36,935 nucleotides of DNA, taken from positions 1 to 36,935 of the forward strand of contig NZ_SLUB01000047.1 in NCBI RefSeq assembly GCF_004799755.1. Reading direction: 5' to 3'. The notes under the pieces are model-generated. The model saw nothing but the letters and a program-made list of their open reading frames with translations. It searched no databases and was not told the DNA's origin. Numbering within the stretch: the stretch's first letter is position 1; each line of letters opens with the position of its first letter. Positions 1 to 6,562 of the stretch are shown one piece after another. This stretch comes from Bacillus timonensis (GTDB lineage: Bacteria; Bacillota; Bacilli; Bacillales; Bacillaceae_L). The position numbers and the translations under genes were made by a program.

Positions 1-1
1 T

Positions 2-79
2 ATAGGTAAGCAGGTTTTATTTAGTGTACACAAAAACCAATCAATCCAACTTAAATTAGTACGAATGGCAAGAAAATAA
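2..79 (+). CDS. C-terminal end of an upstream gene (partial, uncertain)
   Basis: This frame is open from the left edge and ends at a TAA, giving 25 residues that finish in LKLVRMARK. No start is visible, so it could be the tail of a gene lying left of the window. Genes for DUF2357/McrC-like nucleases usually follow an McrB-like AAA ATPase, so that is the natural candidate, but nothing in these 25 residues identifies it. It could also be an open frame by chance. About 105 bases separate it from the next start. Confidence 0.3.
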   Translation: MGKQVLFSVHKNQSIQLKLVRMARK

Positions 80-184
80 GGAATTCCTAAAATTATCGGA
101 AAAATTATTTTTTATCACGGATTCAGGGTAATGTTAAATTTCCAAAAAGTGCAAGAAAAGTAATTGAGATGAGAAGGAGGCTGT

Positions 185-2695
185 ATGATGGCTTTACTTC
201 CTTCTGGCTCGGCTCCTAATGAAGTAGAACTTGTATACGTTGATACCGCCGATTTCACTCTTGTTATAAAAGGGAAACCTTATCATGAAAAATATCATGG
301 ATTATTACAATACAAACAGCTAGATTTTCATGATGTAATGAACTTTGATGTCAGGGGTAAACATATTAATGTCAAAAAAGTATATGATCTGGAAACTCAA
401 GCATTAGTCGAACCAACAAATCAGAGACCAATATTTTTCGAAAACGGAAGTTATCAAATAGTTGTTTCACCAAAAGATAAGAACGATTTATCGTTCTATC
501 ATGAACATCCTATACTGAGAAAAGCGGTAGGAAGAGTTGATATTGGAGATAGTTATTTTTTAATGGGGAGCCTACAGTTTCAAAATGAAGTTGGTTTATC
601 AACATTCGAAATTCGAAGTGGAGAAGAAGTACTTTTAGAAGTAACTATGGAAATATTTCCGACGAAGCTAGATTACAAAGCTGATTATAAAAAACTTCTT
701 GATGAGGTAAATGATGAGATTTATAACTTAGCTTTTCATTTCATTAAGAAAACATATTTAGGAGCTAAAGTAAATGTTGAAGGAAAACCTTCAAGAAGCG
801 AATTTTATCGGTTACTAGACTTTCATTTTGAAGGATTAATAAAAGCAATACAACATATAGAGTCACAACCCAATCGTAAATTAATTACTACTCATATTCA
901 CGCTAGGGGAGATCAACTCGGTAAATTAGATCAAAAAGGCAGACAATATATCAGGAAACGTCCACATTTGCTTATTGATGTTAAATCAGGAATTGAGATG
1001 GAAAATAGAGTGGTTTTGCCTAAATCAGGGTTGAAAATCAAAAAAGACCATACCATCGATACACTTGAAAATCAATTTATTAAATGGATAATGATTAGGC
1101 TACAGAACAAAATTTCAAATTTATTAATGAAAGTAGCAAGTAAAAATAAGCGGTATGAAGTAGAGCCCGATCCAGATTTAGTTAAAAAAATTGAAACAAA
1201 GCTTTCAAGCTTAGATAAAAGAGTGAAGAATTCATTTTGGAATAAGATAGGAAAACTAGATAGGTCGGTAATGAGTCTTGTAATTCAAATGGCTCCAGGA
1301 TATAGGAATGTATTTCAAACTTATTTAATACTTTCAAAAGGACTTACATTACAAGGAACTCTTTACCAAATGTCTGTAAAAGATGTTGCTACAATGTATG
1401 AATATTGGACTTTTATTAAGCTGGGTCAAATTCTAAATAAAAATTATGAACAAATAGATCAAGATATAATTAAGGTGAATCGGGAAGGTTTGTTTGTTAA
1501 TCTGGACACAAAATCTACTGCAAAACGAGTATACCAACATCCCGTAACAAAGGAACAGATTATATTAACATATCAAAAAGCGGAACGTAATTTACCTACT
1601 TTGTCTCAAAAACCGGATACGACACTAAGTATTGAAAAAAAAGGTAAAAATTTTAAATACAATTATATTTTTGATGCTAAATATCGGATTGATTTTGCTG
1701 TCGAAGGCAGCTATTACAAAAGGTATTACCAGGAACCTGGACCAATGGAAGAAGATATAAATACAATGCATAGGTACAGGGATTCTTTGGTAGATCAACA
1801 AAATGGTCCATTTGAAAGAACTGCATTTGGTGCATATGTATTATTTCCTTGGAAGGATGAGGATTTATACGAAAACCATCATTTTTATCAGAGTATTGGT
1901 AAGGTGAATATCGGTGGTTTTCCTTTTCTACCCAATGCTACACGATTGGTTGAGCAATTTATAGAACATTTAATTGAAAAAAGTCCAGAGGAAATTCAGA
2001 AGGAAGGAATTTTACCGAGGGGTTCTAAAGAAGAATGGATTTCCGCTTTAGATGAAAGGGTCCTTGTAGGAACGGTAACATCAAAGGAATATTATGAAAG
2101 ATTTATCAATAATCTTTTTTACTATATCCCTTCAAATAGCTTAAAAAGAGGCTGGCAGGAAGCGAAGTATGTTGCATTATATTTAGTTAATGGTATAGCC
2201 TCTAAAAATGGCATAGTTTGTTATGGGAAAATAACTGACGTTAAATTTGTTAAAGGATTTGAAATCAATGAACGCCTTATCAACGATTCTGCTGAATATC
2301 TAAAATTTGAAATTGAGGTTTGGAATTCACTATCACAACCAATTAATCCTGTTGGTTATGGAATCTCAATTTATTCAATGACCACATTATCAACATTAAA
2401 AGATGCAAAAGAGCTACCGGAGATATTCATGAAATCAAAGGAAGAAAGAACAATTTGGCGAATGCTAAGGAGAATATCAGATCAGGTTTCAATTGATTTG
2501 GATGCGAAAAATTTGGATAAAGCGTCAAAAATTAATAGATTTCAATTTAAAAATGTTGTGGTGAACTTGGATAACGAGATTAGACACATGAATATCATTC
2601 ATGAACACGGAAATAAGTTAATTGGTTATGAAGAATTAATTAAAAAGCCATCGAGCGTGTTTAAACAAATAATTGAAATAATAGAAGCTAGGTAA
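185..2695 (+). CDS. McrC-like DUF2357 / PD-(D/E)XK nuclease protein
   Basis: A protein of 836 residues in the DUF2357 plus PDDEXK_7 (formerly DUF524) group, the nuclease-like partners of McrB-type GTPases or ATPases in modification-dependent restriction. The N-terminal half is the DUF2357-type region. The nuclease core is seen as a PD at residues 477-478 and FDAKYR with D497-x-K499, the spacing expected of a PD-(D/E)XK site. About 230 residues after the core have no motif I recognise. The start has a strong site (GAAGGAGG, 173-180) just upstream; the second ATG at 188 is equally possible. No ATPase gene is visible to the right, so the partner should lie to the left. Family assignment is good; the target (modified phage DNA) is inferred from the family. 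Confidence 0.8.
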   Translation: MMALLPSGSAPNEVELVYVDTADFTLVIKGKPYHEKYHGLLQYKQLDFHDVMNFDVRGKHINVKKVYDLETQALVEPTNQRPIFFENGSYQIVVSPKDKNDLSFYHEHPILRKAVGRVDIGDSYFLMGSLQFQNEVGLSTFEIRSGEEVLLEVTMEIFPTKLDYKADYKKLLDEVNDEIYNLAFHFIKKTYLGAKVNVEGKPSRSEFYRLLDFHFEGLIKAIQHIESQPNRKLITTHIHARGDQLGKLDQKGRQYIRKRPHLLIDVKSGIEMENRVVLPKSGLKIKKDHTIDTLENQFIKWIMIRLQNKISNLLMKVASKNKRYEVEPDPDLVKKIETKLSSLDKRVKNSFWNKIGKLDRSVMSLVIQMAPGYRNVFQTYLILSKGLTLQGTLYQMSVKDVATMYEYWTFIKLGQILNKNYEQIDQDIIKVNREGLFVNLDTKSTAKRVYQHPVTKEQIILTYQKAERNLPTLSQKPDTTLSIEKKGKNFKYNYIFDAKYRIDFAVEGSYYKRYYQEPGPMEEDINTMHRYRDSLVDQQNGPFERTAFGAYVLFPWKDEDLYENHHFYQSIGKVNIGGFPFLPNATRLVEQFIEHLIEKSPEEIQKEGILPRGSKEEWISALDERVLVGTVTSKEYYERFINNLFYYIPSNSLKRGWQEAKYVALYLVNGIASKNGIVCYGKITDVKFVKGFEINERLINDSAEYLKFEIEVWNSLSQPINPVGYGISIYSMTTLSTLKDAKELPEIFMKSKEERTIWRMLRRISDQVSIDLDAKNLDKASKINRFQFKNVVVNLDNEIRHMNIIHEHGNKLIGYEELIKKPSSVFKQIIEIIEAR

Positions 2696-2710
2696 TAGTT
2701 AGCTCAAAAG

Positions 2711-2739
2711 AAAGAAGAGTCATTACGGCTCTTCTTTTT
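2711..2739 (+). terminator. Rho-independent terminator after the McrC-like gene
   Basis: A perfect 9-bp stem (AAAGAAGAG / CTCTTCTTT) with a 9-base loop, running into a T-run. It closes the transcript of the McrC-like gene 15 bases after its stop. Confidence 0.85.
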
Positions 2740-2783
2740 CCGATAGTATTTACCTACTGATTATCAAAAAATGTAATTTTTTG

Positions 2784-2792
2784 TGGTATAAT
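2784..2792 (+). promoter_or_regulatory. Extended -10 promoter of the NERD gene
   Basis: TGG followed by TATAAT (2787-2792) is an extended -10 box. No good TTGACA lies 17 bases upstream, which is common for extended -10 promoters. Transcription would start near 2799, leaving a leader of about 60 bases before the TTG start at 2860. Confidence 0.6.
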
Positions 2793-2859
2793 CTAGAAAA
2801 ATATAGAAATTACATTTATGTATATGGTATTTCACATTACATGGTCAGGAGGAAAAGAA

Positions 2860-3621
2860 TTGGAGCTGCTAATTAGTTTAATTATAATTTCCATTCTTGT
2901 AGGTCTTGGATTACCTAATGTTAAGGGATTCCTCGGAGAAGCATCGGTTCGCCTTTATTTAAGCAAGCTTGATAAAGAGAAATATAAGGTTTTTAACGAT
3001 GTTTTAATACCATTAAAAAATAGAAAAGCTTCTCAAATTGACCATGTTGTCGTGTCACCGTATGGAATTTTTGTAATTGAGACAAAGAATTATAAAGGGT
3101 GGATTTACGGTGATTCCAAGAGTAAATATTGGACACAAGTATTCTATAAGCGAAAGGAAAAGCTTTATAATCCTATTTGGCAAAACTATGGTCATATAAA
3201 AGCATTACAGGAATACTTAGGGATTGAGAAAGAAGAACTCTATCATTCTATTGTTTCGTTCAGTAACCGTGCAACTCTCAAAAAAATTGAAACAAGCGGG
3301 ACAAATACAAGTGTTATTTATTCGTCACGACTTGTTAGTACAATAAATGCTCATAAAAAGGTCGTAATATCTACTGGACAAGTGCGACAAATTGCAGCAA
3401 AGCTTGAGAAGACAATAAATGCTGACCGTGAAAAGAAAAAGCAGCATGTTAAGACCATTAAAGATTCAAAACGCTTTAATCAGTATAAGATTAACGCAAA
3501 CATGTGCCCAAAATGTGGTTCAATCCTTGTTGAACGAAAAGGAAAATACGGTGCTTTTATGGGCTGCAGTAACTATCCAAAGTGTAGGTTTGTTCTGAAT
3601 AATAATCAGGCAAAGATATAG
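2860..3621 (+). CDS. Membrane-anchored NERD-domain protein with topoisomerase-type zinc finger
   Basis: A protein of 253 residues. Residues 2-20 form a hydrophobic N-terminal anchor. The NERD (nuclease-related) domain covers roughly residues 25-140 and carries QIDHVVVSP and VIETKNYKGWIYG, which supply the Asp and Glu-x-Lys of the PD-(D/E)XK-like site. The C-terminus has a C4 zinc finger of the topoisomerase I type (CPKCGS...GCSNYPKC). I chose the TTG at 2860 because AGGAGG (2847-2852) lies 7 bases before it. An ATG at 2818 is in frame but has no ribosome site and would put charged and polar residues before the anchor. It has its own promoter. The family is well known but its role (DNA processing or defence) is not settled. 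Confidence 0.85.
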   Translation: MELLISLIIISILVGLGLPNVKGFLGEASVRLYLSKLDKEKYKVFNDVLIPLKNRKASQIDHVVVSPYGIFVIETKNYKGWIYGDSKSKYWTQVFYKRKEKLYNPIWQNYGHIKALQEYLGIEKEELYHSIVSFSNRATLKKIETSGTNTSVIYSSRLVSTINAHKKVVISTGQVRQIAAKLEKTINADREKKKQHVKTIKDSKRFNQYKINANMCPKCGSILVERKGKYGAFMGCSNYPKCRFVLNNNQAKI

Positions 3622-4059
3622 AAGAGGATGCTTTTTTTTCCTTGATGTTAACAAGTAATGACCGCTTGGCTTCGAAATCTAAGTCAAATACGGGCTTGTC
3701 AAGCTGGATGTCATTTTGTAACCAATCCGGAATCAACTCTTTTCGGATTGGTTTTTTATTGGTTTCCTGTTGCTTTTGTCTTTTATGGGCAATGCGAGAG
3801 TTAAGAATTTCATCAATTGTTTGAAACCCTCTGTCAATCCAATCAAGTAGTATTGTCTCATGTAAGTCCAGCGATTCGCCCCATTTCGTAAAGCTAGTTT
3901 CATTGCTTCAACGACTAGTTCGCTAGAAAGTTGACAGTTTTTTGTGACAAAATTATGAACTTTTCGGTTTTGGTTGATTTTTTTAGTGATTAACGATATG
4001 TCCACGACTCGTCCCCGACACGTGGACAAAAAGAAAAAGAAAATAAAAAATAACAACAA
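3622..4059 (-). pseudogene. Phage-type DnaD-domain replication protein, frameshifted remnant
   Basis: On the minus strand one frame from about 4059 gives LSSELVVEAMKLALRNGA and WTYMRQ, the start of a DnaD-type C-terminal domain. It then loses similarity. From about 3853 downward a second minus frame picks up the domain exactly: ILLDWIDRGFQTIDEILNSR, then KPIRKELIPDWL, then DFEAKRSLL. Adding one A in the run around 3851-3855 joins the two frames, so this is a single-base deletion. The N-terminal part is short and AT-rich and seems to lack the usual block before LSSEL, and the reading frame runs on into the end of the NERD gene without its own stop. DnaD-domain proteins load helicase in phage and plasmid replication, so this is probably a decayed prophage or plasmid gene. 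Confidence 0.75.
4013..4042. repeat. Inverted repeat with 8-base arms
   Basis: TGTCCACG and CGTGGACA form perfect 8-base arms around a 14-base GC-rich centre, standing out from AT-rich surroundings near the 5' end of the DnaD remnant. The flanks hold no clear promoter or T-run. Function unknown; positions are accurate to within a base or two. Confidence 0.5.
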
Positions 4060-4202
4060 GATCTCTATCCATTTTAGGAGAATAATCCTTAGAATCTCCA
4101 GAATAATAGTTTAGGTGTTTCCTTTTTTTAATTTTTTTTCATATGGATGCCCCTTTTTACCCCTTACCTCTCTATAACATAGGTGTAAAGGAGGTGAGGG
4201 AC

Positions 4203-4433
4203 ATGGCAGTATTAACAGACATTCAACGTACGCAGTTACGCTTCGAGTTTGAAAATGGAGTTGATGACAAAGGTCAGATGACGTACAAAAATAAAAACTA
4301 CAACAACATCAACCCACTTGTTACAGCTGAAGATTTGTATGCAGTAGCTGTTTCAATCGAAAAGCTACAAAGTTTACAGCTTGTCGGATTTGAGCGTAAT
4401 GACAGCTATTCACTAGCTAGCGACGGAAAGTAA
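4203..4433 (+). CDS. DUF1659 domain protein
   Basis: A protein of 76 residues starting MAVLTDIQRTQLRFEFENG and ending in an ERNDSYSL motif, as in DUF1659 proteins of bacilli. The ATG at 4203 is favoured because AAAGGAGGTGA lies just before it; the in-frame ATG at 4143 has no ribosome site. It is followed after 35 bases by a DUF2922 gene and then a YvrJ gene, a trio that occurs together in Bacillus genomes. The molecular role is unknown. Confidence 0.8.
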   Translation: MAVLTDIQRTQLRFEFENGVDDKGQMTYKNKNYNNINPLVTAEDLYAVAVSIEKLQSLQLVGFERNDSYSLASDGK

Positions 4434-4468
4434 GTTTTTAACAAAATGGATAGAAAGGAGGAATAACA

Positions 4469-4684
4469 ATGGCAAAAACATTGGAAATGCAATTTAAAAA
4501 TGAAGATGGAAAAACGGCGACTGTTTCCATTGAAAATCCAATCGAACCTGTTGATGCAGCAGCGGTTTCCACTGCAATGGATCTCATTATATCAACAAAT
4601 GTGTTTTTAACACCTGGTGGTGCGATTGTTGAGAAAAAAGGCGCGCGCGTTGTCGAGCGTAATGTTGAAACAGTAGAAATGTAA
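4469..4684 (+). CDS. DUF2922 domain protein
   Basis: A protein of 71 residues beginning MAKTLEMQFKNEDGKTATVS, with the family pattern ENPIEPVDAAAV and a C-terminal KGARVVERNV. The ribosome site AAAGGAGG (4454-4461) is 7 bases before the ATG. It is probably cotranscribed with the DUF1659 gene. Its function is unknown; both small proteins look soluble and share length and neighbourhood, which suggests a joint role. Confidence 0.85.
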   Translation: MAKTLEMQFKNEDGKTATVSIENPIEPVDAAAVSTAMDLIISTNVFLTPGGAIVEKKGARVVERNVETVEM

Positions 4685-4692
4685 GGATATGG

Positions 4693-4728
4693 GCCAACTC
4701 TCTAGTAGGGAGTTGGCTCTAGATTTTT
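4693..4728 (+). terminator. Hairpin between the DUF2922 and YvrJ genes
   Basis: GCCAACTC and GAGTTGGC form a perfect 8-bp stem with a 9-base loop, followed after 6 bases by TTTTT. The gap before the T-run suggests a weak terminator that would lower, not stop, transcription into the YvrJ gene. Confidence 0.55.
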
Positions 4729-4747
4729 AATGAAAGGAGGAGGTATG

Positions 4748-4918
4748 GTGGAGCAGCTGCTGCCTTTAATTCAAGAGGTTGGCTTTCCTGTCGTCGTGAC
4801 ATTCTATCTTTTGCACCGGATAGAAAGGAAGCTTGATAGTGTCATTGATTCGATTCAAATGCTACCACAAAGCATGAAGGCCGACCCACCGTATGAGACG
4901 AAGAAAAGTATATCGTAG
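4748..4918 (+). CDS. YvrJ family protein
   Basis: A protein of 56 residues (MEQLLPLIQEVGFPVVVTFY then LLHRIERKLD), the pattern of the YvrJ family: one short N-terminal membrane segment, then a charged helix. I chose the GTG at 4748 because AAAGGAGG ends 7 bases before it and family members begin at this point; an ATG at 4745 and one at 4730 lie inside or too close to the ribosome site. It closes the DUF1659-DUF2922-YvrJ trio. The function is not known; the size and topology resemble small holin-like or membrane-adaptor proteins, but that is only a resemblance. Confidence 0.8.
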   Translation: MEQLLPLIQEVGFPVVVTFYLLHRIERKLDSVIDSIQMLPQSMKADPPYETKKSIS

Positions 4919-4973
4919 AAAATGAGGCACCTGACATTCGAGAGAAAAAAGTGCCACGTTAGGAGGAACACTT

Positions 4974-5017
4974 GTACAGAGTCCTTGCAGGGAAGATGCA
5001 GAACTCTGTACTTTTTT
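4974..5017 (+). terminator. Terminator after the YvrJ gene
   Basis: GTACAGAGT and ACTCTGTAC form a perfect 9-bp stem with a 20-base loop, followed by six T. It ends the plus-strand trio just before the convergent DUF4236 gene. Confidence 0.75.
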
Positions 5018-5025
5018 ATGTAGTA

Positions 5026-6129
5026 CTATGATTTTACTAACTTTTCAACAGGTTGGAAGCCCTTTGTCTTTAAAAATTTCATGTTGTGCTCAAAATTGTT
5101 AAGCGAATCGGAACAATCAATAGCATCAAGATTTAAACTCTTAAAAGTTTCCTTATCTATTTTGGCTGATACTATCGTTTCCTTTTCGGTATGCCCGGTA
5201 ACAGTATTGAGTCGTTCGTCGTTCGCATGAATATATACATAATCGATTGGTAATAAAGCAAATAAATCACCAGCTATCCGAAGCACACAGCTACACACAT
5301 AATCCTGTTCAATGTCTAGCTTTTTGGTTTTTGGCATGGCCTTTCTTGAAAGCTTACCTGTTTTCGTTAAGGATAAGATTTCATCTGGAACGACTGAAGA
5401 CGAATGGACGTCAAATTCAACCTCAAGATAGGATGGATCCTCCATGAAAAATTCAAACCCACTGCCAAATTCGGCTAAGTCGTCGAGGGGGGCAAATTCC
5501 TCTAAAACGTGGAAATAGGTGTCGGGATCACCTTCCAACACCTTGGAAGCAATTTGAACTAAATATTCCCATTCTTCGTATTCATCTTGGTCCTTTTTCT
5601 TTGCCACTTCAATTTCGGCTTGTAATTTTGCCTGTATTTTCACGTCTTGCTTAAATAATTTTTCAAAAAAGCCCGGCTTATAGTCGTTTGCCGCTTTTCT
5701 TGCAGAAATCTCATGCGGTCCTTGATGTCCAGGTAGAAAGGGTGGAGGAGTATGTCTTAGTTCTTCCCAATCGACAGGTGTGTCGCATTCCTTATGAATC
5801 GACTTAATCATTTCAAGCTTATTCTCAAAAAGCTCTACCTGATACTGATTGTATTCAATCTCCTGGCGTTTTTGAGCTTCACGCTGCTGTCTTTTCAGTT
5901 CATTATGTTGTTTATAAGCGTTAGAGCGGTAGTTTTTCCGTCCAGAACTGGCAGTGGTTGTGTAAGAAATGCCGCTACCTGGAATGCCAGTTGTTACTCT
6001 TCTTTGCCCTCTCGAATTAACGGAATAACGTAGACCTCTTACTCCAAAGCTGGCACCAACCCCACGTTTCGATACATTTACTCGCACACCGGGTGCGATT
6101 TTAAAGCTTTTACGAAAGCTGAGTCCCAT
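5026..6129 (-). CDS. DUF4236 domain protein
   Basis: A protein of 367 residues. Residues 1-58 are the DUF4236 domain (MGLSFRKSFKIAPGVRVNVS, then GIPGSGISYTTT), which is rich in glycine and basic residues. A long charged helical stretch (about residues 75-115) follows, then an acidic C-terminal half with no motif I recognise. GGGGTGA lies about 7 bases before the ATG. It is transcribed toward the YvrJ trio, from its own promoter. DUF4236 proteins are common and uncharacterised. Confidence 0.85.
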   Translation of the reverse strand: MGLSFRKSFKIAPGVRVNVSKRGVGASFGVRGLRYSVNSRGQRRVTTGIPGSGISYTTTASSGRKNYRSNAYKQHNELKRQQREAQKRQEIEYNQYQVELFENKLEMIKSIHKECDTPVDWEELRHTPPPFLPGHQGPHEISARKAANDYKPGFFEKLFKQDVKIQAKLQAEIEVAKKKDQDEYEEWEYLVQIASKVLEGDPDTYFHVLEEFAPLDDLAEFGSGFEFFMEDPSYLEVEFDVHSSSVVPDEILSLTKTGKLSRKAMPKTKKLDIEQDYVCSCVLRIAGDLFALLPIDYVYIHANDERLNTVTGHTEKETIVSAKIDKETFKSLNLDAIDCSDSLNNFEHNMKFLKTKGFQPVEKLVKS

Positions 6130-6163
6130 ATTTCTTCACCCCGCGATTTTATTATTTTTCCTC

Positions 6164-6172
6164 ATTATACCA
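6164..6172 (-). promoter_or_regulatory. Extended -10 promoter of the DUF4236 gene
   Basis: On the minus strand TGG is followed by TATAAT (6169 down to 6164), about 35 bases before the start codon. The -35 region is weak. Confidence 0.55.
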
Positions 6173-6179
6173 AAAATGA

Positions 6180-6434
6180 ATAAATGTTGGAGAATGTACC
6201 AAAGGCGCGGGTTTCATTTATGAAGCGCGGGCAAAAGAACTACGAGATTTGTTAAGTAACCTTGAAGGTGAGCGGAGATTGGGAAGAGAAGAAGGTAAAG
6301 AGCTAGGAAGAACAGAAGAAAAATATCAAACTGCTTTAAAGATGATTAAAAAAGGTCTGGACCTTTCTTTAACTCAGGAGATTACTGGTTTATCAGAAGA
6401 TGAAATTTTGAAACTGAAAAATAAATTAGGGTAG
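6180..6434 (+). pseudogene. C-terminal remnant of an Rpn-family PD-(D/E)XK nuclease/transposase
   Basis: The open frame from 6180 to the TAG at 6434 reads FIYEARAKELRDLLSNLEG, then a Gly/Arg/Glu-rich helix (GREEGKELGRTEEK), then MIKKGLDLSLTQEITGLS. This is the usual tail of Rpn/YhgA-like recombination-promoting nucleases (PD-(D/E)XK transposase family): end of the catalytic domain, charged helix, small C-terminal helical domain. The catalytic part is missing and a stop lies just upstream at 6177-6179, so I read it as a truncated gene. A 61-residue product from the TTG at 6249 is possible but has no ribosome site. It lies 128 bases upstream of zorA. Confidence 0.7.
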
Positions 6435-6562
6435 AACATATTAACAGGAAATCCGCTCCCCATGGTGCCCACGGTAATCTTAAATGCATTGCATGATTTG
6501 TCCTTTTTTCGAATAGCTATAAGCAAGGTGAATTTTGGACGTGCAGTGAAGGGGGCCTAACA

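Noticed and set aside
2818-2859. Earlier ATG start for the NERD protein
   Set aside because: No ribosome site precedes it, and the TTG at 2860 has an ideal one.
3642-3824. Plus-strand frame of 60 codons after the NERD gene
   Set aside because: It is antisense to the DnaD-domain remnant, which accounts for the sequence better.
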